In this document: positions 49,285 through 57,934 of the stretch, one piece after another | Numbering within the stretch: the first letter of the stretch is position 1 | Layout: each line of letters starts with the position of its first letter | Origin: Gemmatimonadaceae bacterium | Lineage (GTDB): Bacteria > Gemmatimonadota > Gemmatimonadetes > Gemmatimonadales > Gemmatimonadaceae | Assembly: GCA_025934775.1 (NCBI GenBank) | Contig: JAICWO010000001.1 | Coordinates: 248,001-312,000 of the forward strand | DNA: 64,000 nt | Direction of reading: 5' to 3' | Notes under the pieces: generated by a model | The model's database searches: none | Told to the model about the DNA's origin: nothing | The model's input: the letters and a program-made list of their open reading frames with translations, nothing else | Made by a program: the position numbers and the translations under genes

Positions 49285-51390
49285 CTACGGCGCGCCGGGG
49301 TGATACCGCCGAATCGTCTCCCGTTCGATGTCCGCCTCGCTCCACGCGACCGGTTTGAGCTCGCCCGCGGCGAACATCGCCGCTTGATCGCTGAAATACG
49401 GCGAGCTTGGCCGCGGGCTTTCGCCGTACGCCAGCACGGAATACGCGCGCGGCTGATCGCCGAATTCGACGGCGAGAATCCAGCCGTCGCTGCCCGTCGC
49501 CTCGAGCTTGCCGTCGCGATCTGGCTTGTAGGTGAGCACGCGGAAGCAGCCGTCATCACTCGCACAGCCGCCGACCGGCACGTCCACGTCGCCGCGGCGA
49601 ACGCGATGCACCTCGCCCCAGGCAACGTCGAACGACCCATATCGGCGCGCGGTCTCGGCGACGGCCCACGAGAACGCCGTCGCGGCACGCGCGGGATCGC
49701 GCAGACCGTGCGGTGTCGAGCGCGGCGCCGCGGCGCTCCACGCCACGGCGAACGGGTCGCCGGTGCCGCGGACCGCGTAGCGGCGCCACCAGATGTCGAA
49801 CAGCACGCTGCCGCTCGAGCTTGGCGAGACTGTCTCATCCCACGCCGCGACGAGATCGATCGCGCGCGCGACGTCACCCGTCGGATTCGTCGCGCGCACC
49901 GCGGAGACGAGATCGTCGCGAACGCGCTCGGCGAGGAGCATGCGGTACGAGTGCTTGAGCTTCACCACGTCCTCGAGGCTCAATTTGCGATCGTTGTCGA
50001 TGAGATCGATCGCGAGCTGACTCCGAAGCCCGAGGCGGGGCGGCGGGAAGTACGGCGGATACGCCGACGGGTCGAGCGGGCGGCGCATGTTCGTGTAGTA
50101 CGGCGCGTCGTTCTCGTTGTGCACGTAGCCGCCCGGCGGATCGAGAAACTGGGGCAGCGAGTCGAACGGCACGTAGTGCGACCACGCATCCGACGTGCGG
50201 TGCGCCGGCACGCCGAGGCTGTCCGGACGATGCGGCAGCGACGGGAGCGATGCATTCCACAAATAGTAAATGTGTCCCGCGCGATCGGCGTAGGTGAAGC
50301 TCGAGTTGATGCGCGCGCGCATCTTCATCGCGTCCTGCCACTCGGCGAGCGAATGCGCGCGCATCATGCGCAGAAACTGCTCGCCGCCGCGGTACTCGAG
50401 ATCGTTCGACGCTTTGAGGACGTAGATCTTCGCGCCTTCGCGCGCGACGACGGGGCCGAGCGACGTGCGCCAGAAGTCCCGCGACTCGCTCGAAAGACCG
50501 GCGCCGTCCTTGTACTGCACGACGACCGTTTGCCTGGCGAGCGCGTGCGACGCGCCGTCGAGCAGGTAGTGGTCGGGCTGCGTGGTGTCCGCGTCGACGA
50601 TGTAGATCTGGCCGAGGATGGGATCGTTGTTCGTCGTCGCCCAGCCGAGGTCGCGGTTGAAGCCGCCGACGACGCTGAACGGTCCGCCGATGCGCAGATC
50701 GCCGTAGAAATCGAGCACGCCCGGAACGACGATGTGAGCTTCGTAATAACCGGCGGTCCACGCGAGATGTGGATTGCGCAGCAGGATCGCGTGGCCCGAC
50801 GTCGTTCGGCTGGGCGCGAACGCCCACGCGTTGGAGCCGTCGTTCGGGTCGGCGGGCGCGGCATGCGCGTTCCGTTCAATGAGCGCCGCGGCCTGCGCCG
50901 TTTGTGGGACCTCGACGTCCTCCGCGGCGACGTCGTAGCCGGTGAAGCGCGGCGCGAAGCCGGGCGGGAACTCATCGGGGTGCAGCTCGACGTAGCGATT
51001 CACGCCGGCGGCAAACCCTTCGTATATGTCGCGCGTGTCGCGATCGATCCGGTCGTAGATCTGGACGGCGCGCGCGTGCGCGATGCGTCCATTGAAGTCG
51101 CGCCGGATGCTGTCGCGGCCGAACCAGAGTCCCATCTCGCCGCGGGCGGCGAGGAGGCTGAGCGCGACGCGCGCGCCGTAGTCCTCGCACTGCACGTACG
51201 CTTCGCCGTATCCGGCGGCCGCGAGATTCCGCGCGATAATGTGCGGCACGCCGTGTGTCGTCCGGCGAACCTCGACCATGCTGCTCAACGCGGCGGGGGA
51301 GAGCGGCGCGGGGGGCCGGTGACATCCCGCCGCGAGGATCGAAATCGCGGCGGCGCTCCAGCGAATCCGGTGGTTCTTCTGGTTCGTCAT
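49285..51390 (-). CDS. Penicillin/acyl-homoserine-lactone acylase family protein
   Basis: A 701-residue Ntn-hydrolase precursor. Lipoprotein signal (ISILAAGC). The alpha-chain region contains VRRTTHGVPHIIARN and YGEAYVQCEDYGARV, as in PvdQ and penicillin amidases. Autocleavage would expose Ser186 in DPNDGSNAWAFAPSRT as the catalytic N-terminal nucleophile of the beta chain. Later motifs include GATLPGVP-like VVPGVLDFYGD and GFNRDLGWATTNND. The protein should hydrolyse an amide in a periplasmic substrate: acyl-homoserine lactone, beta-lactam or a peptide-like compound. It is divergent from the broken padR gene. Confidence 0.88.
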   Translation of the reverse strand: MTNQKNHRIRWSAAAISILAAGCHRPPAPLSPAALSSMVEVRRTTHGVPHIIARNLAAAGYGEAYVQCEDYGARVALSLLAARGEMGLWFGRDSIRRDFNGRIAHARAVQIYDRIDRDTRDIYEGFAAGVNRYVELHPDEFPPGFAPRFTGYDVAAEDVEVPQTAQAAALIERNAHAAPADPNDGSNAWAFAPSRTTSGHAILLRNPHLAWTAGYYEAHIVVPGVLDFYGDLRIGGPFSVVGGFNRDLGWATTNNDPILGQIYIVDADTTQPDHYLLDGASHALARQTVVVQYKDGAGLSSESRDFWRTSLGPVVAREGAKIYVLKASNDLEYRGGEQFLRMMRAHSLAEWQDAMKMRARINSSFTYADRAGHIYYLWNASLPSLPHRPDSLGVPAHRTSDAWSHYVPFDSLPQFLDPPGGYVHNENDAPYYTNMRRPLDPSAYPPYFPPPRLGLRSQLAIDLIDNDRKLSLEDVVKLKHSYRMLLAERVRDDLVSAVRATNPTGDVARAIDLVAAWDETVSPSSSGSVLFDIWWRRYAVRGTGDPFAVAWSAAAPRSTPHGLRDPARAATAFSWAVAETARRYGSFDVAWGEVHRVRRGDVDVPVGGCASDDGCFRVLTYKPDRDGKLEATGSDGWILAVEFGDQPRAYSVLAYGESPRPSSPYFSDQAAMFAAGELKPVAWSEADIERETIRRYHPGAP

Positions 51391-51488
51391 GCGGCGAAGC
51401 TACCACGCGGCGGAGCGCCGCGGAATCTGACTTGCGCTGCACGGCGCCGGGCATCGCTTCCCATAGACGTGACGGGGAGAGGATCGAC

Positions 51489-51770
51489 ATGCCCCTCGGG
51501 TCGTCCGAGCTGCTGCAGGGCACACTGCAAGTGCTCATTCTCAAGGCGCTGTACGCCGAGCCCGCGCACGGCTACGGCATCGCGCGGTGGATCGAAGCGA
51601 CCACGAACGACGTGCTGCGCGTCGAGGAAGGCTCGCTCTATCCCGCGCTGCGGCGCCTCGAGACAAGGGCTACGTCGCCGCGGAGTGGGGATTCCCCGAG
51701 AACAATCGCCGCGCGAAGTTCTATGCGTTGACCGCCGCGGGCCGAGCGCATCTGCGAAACGAGGACCTGG
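51489..51770 (+). pseudogene. PadR-family regulator, frameshifted
   Basis: Begins as a normal PadR (GSSELLQGTLQVLILKALYAEPAHGYGIARWI, then EEGSLYPALRRLE) with a good GGGGAGAGG ribosome-binding site. At about 51660 one base is missing: the frame continues as TRATSPRSG and stops at 51731, whereas the next frame carries DKGYVAAEWGFPENNRRAKFYALTAAGRAHL. Restoring one G after CTCGAG would repair it. The PadR tail then runs directly into the ADOP permease in the same frame, without a stop. Confidence 0.85.
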
Positions 51771-51772
51771 GA

Positions 51773-54265
51773 ATGACGCGTGACGAAGCGGAGCGCGCGG
51801 CGCGCGAGCGCGGCCGCGCTTGGCACGAGTGGCTGGATCGCGCACGGACGGACGTGCGCATCGCGGTGAGATCGCTTCGGCGCTCGCCGGGATTTGTCAT
51901 CGGAGTTTGTGCGATTCTCGCGATCGGCATCGGCATGACCGCGACGATGTACACCGTCTACAAAGTCGTGCTCATCGATCGCCTGCCGATCGAGACGCAG
52001 GACCGGCTCGTCGTCATGCACCCGATCGACCACCATGGCACGCATCTCGACGCGCCGCTGCCGTATCTGGCCGAGATCGCGCGCGATTCCGCGCTCTTCA
52101 GCGGCGTCGCGGGAACATACCATCCCGGCGCGCAGCCGTTGCCGTTGATGGACGGCACGACGCCGATCGAGCTCCGCGAGGCTGCCGCGACCGCGAACTA
52201 TTTCGACGTGCTCGGCATGCGAGCCGAACGCGGGCGGTTGTTCGCGCCGGCGGACGGAAAGCGTGGCGCGGCACCGGTGATCGTGCTGAGTCACGCGGCG
52301 TGGCAACAACGATTCGGCGGAGATCCGAACGTCATCGGCCGCACGCTCGTGATCCCGTACACGGAGCAACGGGCGCGCATCGTCGGGATCGCGCCCCCGG
52401 GCTTCGCCTATCCAGTCGGCGCCGAGGCGTGGGTGCAGCTCGCGCCCGACGGCACCGAACAGGTGGACGTGATCGCGCGCCTCGCGCGCGGCGTCACCGT
52501 CGACGCGGCGCGCGCGGGTTTGCTCGCGCTCGCGCATCGCGTGAATCCGTTCGCCAGCACAAGCCCCGGCAACGGCAAACCACCCGTGACCGTCGAGGTT
52601 GACGACGTCGAAGCGCATCCCCTCACGGATACGCTGCTCGGCGGCATACGTCCGGCGCTCGTCGCGCTGACGCTCGCGGTGGGGCTGCTCCTGCTCATCG
52701 CTTGCGTGAACGTCGGCAGCCTGATGCTCGGCCGCTTCCTGGCGCGCCGTCGAGAAATCGTGGTGCGCCGCGCTATCGGCGCGAGTCAAGGCGACGTGGC
52801 GCGGCTGCTGCTCGTGGAGAGCGCGCTGCTCGCCATCGCCGGCGGCGCGCTTGGGACGACATTCTCGATCGCCGCCATTCGCGTCATCGCGCGCCTTGCA
52901 CCGACCGCGCTGCCGCGCGTCGATGCGCTCGCGCACGTCGACGCGCCGCTCGGCGTTGCCGCGATCATCAGCGTCGTCGCCGTGCTCGTGTTTGGCGTGG
53001 TGCCGAGCATCGCGGCGTCGCGCGTGAGCTCGTACGCGCTGTTGCGGGCGGATGCGCGCGCCGGCGTCGAGGGCCGTTCTTCGCGGCGCGCGCGTCGCTG
53101 GCTCGTCGCGACGCAAATGGCCCTCGCCGTCGTGCTGATCACGGGCGCCGGACTCCTCGTCCGCACGCTCGTGCAATTGGAATCGCAGGATCTCGGCTAT
53201 CAGCCCGAGCACCTCTCGATGCTCAGCTTCACGGGTCCGCAGTCCGACCTGCCGAATCCGGATCGCATCTACCAGGCGGCGCGCCAACTCACCGCGCGCA
53301 TCGAAGCCACTCCCGGCATCGTCGCGGCGACGCCGATCGAGAGCCCGCCGTTCAAGGGGCAATCGTTCTTCATCATGCCGCTCGTGCCCGCGAGCGCGAC
53401 GGCGGACGAGCGCGATCACGCGCCGTATGTACCGTTCGAGTTCGTCGGGTCGGGATACTTCCGCACCTTCGGCGTTCCGATCCGCGAGGGGCGTGGACTG
53501 CTGCCGTCGGACACCAAGACGGCGGAGAAGGTCGTGGTTCTCAGCGAGACGATGGCCAAGCGGTTGTTTCCGCACGAGAGCGCCGTCGGCAAGCAACTGA
53601 TGAACGCGAAGGACGCATCGAAGGTGTTGTGGACGGTCGTGGGCGTCGCGAGCGACACACACTTTCGTGATCTCAAAAACACCGGGCCCGTGGCCTACTT
53701 CAATTCGGACCAGGTCGAGCCATTCTGGAACGGCTACATCGCCGTGCGGACGAGGGGGTCGCTGGCGGCGATGCTGCCGGCGATTCGCGCGGCGGCGCAC
53801 GACGCGAATCCGCATCTCGTGATGTACGATGCCACGACGATGGACGCCCTTCTCGATGGGCCGATGGCCCAGCCGCGCCTCGACGCGCTCCTGCTCACCG
53901 GTTTCGCACTCGTCGCGCTACTGCTTTCGGCCATCGGGTTGTACGGCGTCATGTCCGGCGCCGTGCGCCAGCAAACGCGCGACATTGGCGTCCGGGTCGC
54001 GCTCGGGGCGACGCCGCATGATGTGCGCCGCCTCGTGCTCGGCGACGCGCTCGCCGTGATCGGTGCCGGCGCCGTCGCGGGTCTGGGTGTCGCGATGTTC
54101 GCCAGCCGATTCCTCGCTTCGCAGTTGTTCGGCGTCACTCCGCTCGATCCGGTATCGCTCGCGGGAGCCGCGGCGCTCCTCGTCGCGTTGGGACTGATCG
54201 CCGCGTACCTGCCAGCCCGCCGCGCCACGCGCATCGATCCGGCGCAAGCGCTGCGGGGCGATTGA
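51773..54265 (+). CDS. ADOP-class FtsX/MacB-like ABC permease 6 (truncated prefix, fused to padR tail)
   Basis: An 830-residue permease if started at ATG 51773 (MTRDEAERAARERGRAWHEW). The prefix domain is reduced to its last ~25 residues, after which DVRIAVRSLRRSPGFVIGVCAILAIGIGMTATMY begins the first MacB-core/FtsX unit. The second unit ends with VRQQTRDIGVRVALGATPHDVRRLVLGDAL and LPARRATRIDPAQALRGD. Upstream codons in the same frame are the PadR C-terminal half, so a deletion appears to have joined padR to the permease. Whether any fused product is made depends on initiation inside padR. No ATPase nearby. Confidence 0.88.
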   Translation: MTRDEAERAARERGRAWHEWLDRARTDVRIAVRSLRRSPGFVIGVCAILAIGIGMTATMYTVYKVVLIDRLPIETQDRLVVMHPIDHHGTHLDAPLPYLAEIARDSALFSGVAGTYHPGAQPLPLMDGTTPIELREAAATANYFDVLGMRAERGRLFAPADGKRGAAPVIVLSHAAWQQRFGGDPNVIGRTLVIPYTEQRARIVGIAPPGFAYPVGAEAWVQLAPDGTEQVDVIARLARGVTVDAARAGLLALAHRVNPFASTSPGNGKPPVTVEVDDVEAHPLTDTLLGGIRPALVALTLAVGLLLLIACVNVGSLMLGRFLARRREIVVRRAIGASQGDVARLLLVESALLAIAGGALGTTFSIAAIRVIARLAPTALPRVDALAHVDAPLGVAAIISVVAVLVFGVVPSIAASRVSSYALLRADARAGVEGRSSRRARRWLVATQMALAVVLITGAGLLVRTLVQLESQDLGYQPEHLSMLSFTGPQSDLPNPDRIYQAARQLTARIEATPGIVAATPIESPPFKGQSFFIMPLVPASATADERDHAPYVPFEFVGSGYFRTFGVPIREGRGLLPSDTKTAEKVVVLSETMAKRLFPHESAVGKQLMNAKDASKVLWTVVGVASDTHFRDLKNTGPVAYFNSDQVEPFWNGYIAVRTRGSLAAMLPAIRAAAHDANPHLVMYDATTMDALLDGPMAQPRLDALLLTGFALVALLLSAIGLYGVMSGAVRQQTRDIGVRVALGATPHDVRRLVLGDALAVIGAGAVAGLGVAMFASRFLASQLFGVTPLDPVSLAGAAALLVALGLIAAYLPARRATRIDPAQALRGD

Positions 54266-54327
54266 CGATGTGGTAAGCGGCGCGACGGGCTAGGGTTTCC
54301 TCACGATGCGGTTCGCCACGAGGGTCG

Positions 54328-55443
54328 TCACGCATCGACGACGAGCAGCCCCATGGCGCCTTTCTGACCGTGGCCGAATCCGTGGTTCACGAACGGGAAC
54401 TCGCCGGCCACGTCGCACACGAGCTCGAAGATGCTGCCGCCGCCCGGCGCGACGCTGAACGTCTGGACGCCGGTGATCGCGTTCGCCGGCGGCGTGCCGA
54501 GATAGATCTTGTCGAACTGTTCGCCGACGACGTGGAAGTGACACGGGTGCGATGGTCCGGCACTCACGACCCAGAAGCGGACGCGATCGCCGAGCTTCAC
54601 GTGAATCGGCGCGTCGAGGTATTGATTGGGCCGGCCGTTGAAGCACACGAGGTCCGGAATCATGTTGAGCATTTTCTGATAATCCGACGCTCGGACCGCG
54701 GCCGGGACGCCGGCCGCCTCGGCGAGATAGAACTCGTTCTGGATCAGGACGAAGTCCTTCGCCGCCGGCAGTGGTTCGCGCGGCGACACGATCAGCGCGC
54801 CGAACATCCCCGAGCCGATGTGCATCAAGACCGGCGACGTGCCGCAGTGATACATGAAGGCGCCGGCGTACTTCGGTTTGAAGGTGCACGTCACCGACTG
54901 ACCCTTGGGCACGGACTTGAACGCCTGCTTGGGGTCGAGCTGCGCCGCGTGAAAGTCGATCGAGTGCGGGATGTCCGCGTCGTTGGTGAGCGTGAACTCG
55001 ACGGTGTCGCCGACGCGGCAGTGCACGAGCGGCCCGGGGATGTCGCCCTCGAAGGTCCAGCCCGCGACGACGGTGTCGGCGGAGAGCCGGACCGGGGCCT
55101 CGTGCGCGTGCCAGTGCAGTTGGACGTGCCCGCTCGCCGACGGCGGCGGCAGCGTCGGGTCCCAGCGGTGATACGCGACGCTCTGCGCGCCCTGCGTCGC
55201 GGTGCCGGTCGCCGACGTTCCGCCGTGCCGCTGACCTTTGAGCAGCGTCGAATCGAGGCGGCTGTCCGAGTTGTGCGTCGGTCGGACGTTGGTCGTCGCG
55301 CCCGCGCGCGGCGGCTGCTCCGAGTTGGAGCACGCGGTGGCGGCGATGCCAGGAATGACGAGCGAGAGCGCCGCGGCGCGTCCAAGGAACGTGCGGCGGT
55401 CGGTCGCCGACTCGTTCGCATCCACCGGGGTTGAGTCGTGCAC
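54328..55443 (-). CDS. NirK-like two-domain copper oxidoreductase with Tat signal
   Basis: A 371-residue protein from GTG at 55443 (GAGG 8 nt upstream; GTG at 55488 is an alternative). A twin-arginine signal DRRTFLGRAAALSL targets it to the periplasm. Two cupredoxin domains carry the full ligand set of copper nitrite reductase. Type 1: His160, Cys200, His208, Met213 (HSIDFH, MYHCGTSPVLMH, GSGM). Type 2: His165, His199 and His354 (VNH). The catalytic Asp163 and a second-domain His (His302/304) are also present. Spacing agrees with NirK, so nitrite reduction to NO is plausible. A two-domain laccase-like oxidase is the alternative. Confidence 0.82.
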   Translation of the reverse strand: MHDSTPVDANESATDRRTFLGRAAALSLVIPGIAATACSNSEQPPRAGATTNVRPTHNSDSRLDSTLLKGQRHGGTSATGTATQGAQSVAYHRWDPTLPPPSASGHVQLHWHAHEAPVRLSADTVVAGWTFEGDIPGPLVHCRVGDTVEFTLTNDADIPHSIDFHAAQLDPKQAFKSVPKGQSVTCTFKPKYAGAFMYHCGTSPVLMHIGSGMFGALIVSPREPLPAAKDFVLIQNEFYLAEAAGVPAAVRASDYQKMLNMIPDLVCFNGRPNQYLDAPIHVKLGDRVRFWVVSAGPSHPCHFHVVGEQFDKIYLGTPPANAITGVQTFSVAPGGGSIFELVCDVAGEFPFVNHGFGHGQKGAMGLLVVDA

Positions 55444-55512
55444 GTGCGATCCTCGCGGTGAGTGGTTGAGGTGCTGCTCGCGCGGCACAGCGCGCGCCGT
55501 CCCCTCAATGGA

Positions 55513-55547
55513 GAAGGCGGCCCGCTCGACTCGAGCGAACCGCCTTC
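55513..55547 (-). terminator. Long hairpin upstream of the NirK-like gene
   Basis: GAAGGCGG-cc-CGCTCGA, a single central base, then TCGAGCG-aa-CCGCCTTC: a 15-bp stem interrupted by one 2 x 2 internal loop. It lies 82 bp past the stop of the upstream minus-strand gene and 70 bp before the chosen nirK-like start. It could terminate the former or structure the leader of the latter; no U-tract. Confidence 0.5.
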
Positions 55548-55572
55548 ACACGCTACGGCCGATCGGCCGCGA

Positions 55573-55645
55573 GCGCCACATCACTCACGCCACGTCACTC
55601 AGCGCCACGTCACTCAGCGCCACGTCACTCAGCGCCACATCACGT
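55573..55645. repeat. 15-bp tandem repeat spanning a stop codon
   Basis: About five units of GCGCCACGTCACTCA (one 14-bp, first and last with CACAT). On the minus strand the unit matches the last codons and stop of the gene at 55629-56348 (GTGATGTGGCGCTGA), so the gene end appears to have been duplicated by slippage. Confidence 0.75.
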
Positions 55646-56348
55646 CGAACGCGTAGCGCCCGTATCCGGACTGCGGATCCTGCACGCGAATGAGCGCCGT
55701 GTAGCCGTTCGCGGCGGATGGCTGCTGGGCAACGAACACGTTGCCGCGCCCCTGGGTGAGCGAGACGTTCACCGACGTCGCGGTCGAGGGCAGACCACTG
55801 AACGACGCCTGCACGCCACGCGGTGCGTCGCCGCTCACCGTGCGATAGCTCACGCCGCCGGGGCGCAACACGATGAGCAGATTGTCATCGACGTTTCCGC
55901 TCCACTGGAGCGCGGTGCGCGCGCGTCCGAAGCCGCGCCCGAACGGCCGTCCGAGCTCGCCGGCCGCGGCCGGCTGCCAGTACGCGTTGAGCGTGTAACT
56001 GCCGGTACCGCTCTGCGGATCGCGGATGCGAACCACCGCCGTGTAGCCGTTCTGAGCCGACGGTTGCTGAATCACGTCGACGGAGCCGCGCCCGTTGACG
56101 AGCTGCACGTTGAGCTGACCGTCGGTGCGCGGAAGCGGGCTCATTACGTTGGCTCGCCGCTGGCCCGGCTCGCGCGGCCCGACGTTGCTCGCCGACAGTT
56201 GCCGGCCCGTCATCGTGAGTTGGATCTCCTGATCCACTCGACCCGACCAACGAAAGAGCTCGCGCTGCTGCGCGTGCGCTGGTATGGCGCCCGCCGCGAC
56301 CAGGGCCGCGGCCGCCAGAATGCCTTTGTAGCTGCTGCGTGTTGACAT
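55629..56348 (-). CDS. Secreted protein with two internal repeats
   Basis: A 239-residue secreted protein. Signal peptide 1-26 (AIPAHAQ). Two ~95-residue repeats follow: LFRWSGRVDQEIQLTMTG to AYW, and LQWSGNVDDNLLIVLRPG to MWR. Each contains GRGSVDVIQQPSAQNGYTAVVRIRDPQSG-type strands. No known domain is recognised; the W-S-G-x-V-D start recalls sugar- or membrane-binding jelly rolls. GGAGGGAGG is upstream of the ATG at 56348. Divergent from the cold-shock gene across a 226-bp gap in which no other feature was seen. Confidence 0.65.
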   Translation of the reverse strand: MSTRSSYKGILAAAALVAAGAIPAHAQQRELFRWSGRVDQEIQLTMTGRQLSASNVGPREPGQRRANVMSPLPRTDGQLNVQLVNGRGSVDVIQQPSAQNGYTAVVRIRDPQSGTGSYTLNAYWQPAAAGELGRPFGRGFGRARTALQWSGNVDDNLLIVLRPGGVSYRTVSGDAPRGVQASFSGLPSTATSVNVSLTQGRGNVFVAQQPSAANGYTALIRVQDPQSGYGRYAFDVMWR

Positions 56349-56574
56349 CGTGCTGCCTCCCTCCGGAAAAAACGATACGGCGCACGATCTCGCCAATTTC
56401 GAGCCGTGTCGGCGAGCGGAAGACGGTGACCGCCGTTGTTTTCTCTGAAGGCTGCGAGGTCGACGACGTCGTATCGAGACTTGCGCGATGGTTCAGCTCG
56501 GGCGTTCCGTCCATGGGATACGAAGGCACCCGATATGCCGATTACACGGGCCTGGTCCGCAGCCTCGAGGAGAC

Positions 56575-57024
56575 ATGCCAACCGGACGCGTGAAGTGGTT
56601 CAACGCCGAAAAAGGATTCGGGTTCATCGCGCCCGATGACGGCTCCGAAGATCTGTTCGTGCACTACTCGGGAATTCGCGGCAGCGGCTTCCGCGCGCTG
56701 GACGAGGGCGCGCAGGTGCAGTTCGAAGTAGGCCCGGGCGCGAAGCGCCCGCAGGCGCGCGACGTCGTGCGACTCGACGCCGGCGAGCCTGGCGAGGGCA
56801 GTGCGCCGAGCGTGCCGGCGCGCGCCGAGAGTCCCGCCGTTCCACGTTCGCTTCCGCGTTGGCGCGCCGGTTCGATCGGTCACGCACCGCGCGTGCTCGC
56901 CGACGCACCGCCCGCCATCCCGTTCGACGGCGGCTACGGCCGCAACGACGATCGGCGGAAAACGAGTCGGCGGCGCGAACGGACGGACCGCCACGAGCGG
57001 AAGCACTGGGCGGACGACGAGTAG
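56575..57024 (+). CDS. Cold-shock-domain protein with long charged tail
   Basis: A 149-residue protein. Residues 1-65 are a CspA-type cold-shock domain ([24 protein letters not shown]1 KGFGFI; RNP2 LFVHY), binding single-stranded RNA or DNA. The remaining 85 residues are Pro/Arg/Asp-rich and probably disordered, ending [17 protein letters not shown]. This is twice the length of a typical CSP. GAGGAG lies 5 nt upstream of the ATG. A role as RNA chaperone is expected; the tail could mediate condensation or partner binding. Confidence 0.88.
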   Translation: MPTGRVKWFNAEKGFGFIAPDDGSEDLFVHYSGIRGSGFRALDEGAQVQFEVGPGAKRPQARDVVRLDAGEPGEGSAPSVPARAESPAVPRSLPRWRAGSIGHAPRVLADAPPAIPFDGGYGRNDDRRKTSRRRERTDRHERKHWADDE

Positions 57025-57057
57025 CGCGCGACGCCGCGCGCGGGGACGCGCGCCGGG

Positions 57058-57858
57058 CTAGGGCACCGGCACCTGCGCGGAATCGGGGAGCGCGCGCACC
57101 CAGATATTTCGAAAGCTGATCGGCGCGCTCGGGTCGCCGTGCGCCTGGAGCTTGATCGGCTCCGGGCCGTGCGCGTGGTACGCGGGCTTGCCGATGTACA
57201 GCGTCGGGCCGGTGAGCGCGACGTGATTCTGTACGAGCACGCCGTTGTGGAACGCGGTGACGTACGCCGGCGTCGCGAGCGCGCCGCCCTTGAAGGTGGG
57301 CGCGGTCCAGATCACGTCGTAGACGTTCCACTCGCCGGGCGGCCGCGTGGCATTCACGAGGGGCGGATACTGCTTGTAGATCGCCGCGGCCTGGCCGTTC
57401 ACGTAGGTCGCGTTGTTATAGGAATCTAGTATTTGAATTTCGTAACCGTCGTCGCCCGGGCCGGTGGAGGCGAGGAACACGCCGCTGTTCCCGCGCGCCT
57501 GTCCCGAGCCGGTGATCCCCGCCGGCACCTGCCACTCGAGATGCAATTGATAGTTGGTGAACGCGCGCTTGGTCTCGATGTTGCCGGCCTTCTTGTTCAC
57601 CGTGAGCACGCCGTCGTGCACCAGCCACTGCGCCGGCCCATGATCCCGCACGGAAAGCCACTCGCTCTCGTTCGTGCCGTCGAACAGCACGATCGCATCG
57701 GAGGGTGCGTCGACGTCGGAGCGGCCCGGCGTGACGACGCGCGGCACCGGCTTCCAAATTTCGGTGTCCTCGGGCCGTGGTTTGGCGGCCTGCGCGCATG
57801 CGGCGGACGCGCCGATCGAGGCGGCGGCGAGCGCACACAAGAATGAATGCACGTGCAC
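57058..57858 (-). CDS. DUF1080 (3-keto-disaccharide hydrolase) protein
   Basis: A 266-residue exported protein (signal peptide 1-23, ending SAACAQ). The jelly-roll DUF1080 fold is clear: IVLFDGTNESEWLSV, VNKKAGNIETKRAFTNYQLHLEW, RGNSGVFLAS, YEIQILDSYNN and PPGEWNVYDVIW. Characterised relatives hydrolyse 3-keto-glycosides, and many others are uncharacterised in Planctomycetes and Gemmatimonadota. No oxidoreductase of the GFO/IDH family, its usual partner, is within the window. An AT-rich codon island lies in the YNNATY region (57411-57443). Confidence 0.88.
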   Translation of the reverse strand: MHVHSFLCALAAASIGASAACAQAAKPRPEDTEIWKPVPRVVTPGRSDVDAPSDAIVLFDGTNESEWLSVRDHGPAQWLVHDGVLTVNKKAGNIETKRAFTNYQLHLEWQVPAGITGSGQARGNSGVFLASTGPGDDGYEIQILDSYNNATYVNGQAAAIYKQYPPLVNATRPPGEWNVYDVIWTAPTFKGGALATPAYVTAFHNGVLVQNHVALTGPTLYIGKPAYHAHGPEPIKLQAHGDPSAPISFRNIWVRALPDSAQVPVP

Positions 57859-57934
57859 GGCGAGTTCTCCTCAGCGATGATGCGAGTCGGTAGAGCGAGG
57901 GGTCGATGTGAACATACAACTGCATCGAGTCATA

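Noticed and set aside
55573-55645. CRISPR array
   Set aside because: Units are 15 bp with no spacers; it is a simple tandem repeat derived from a gene end.
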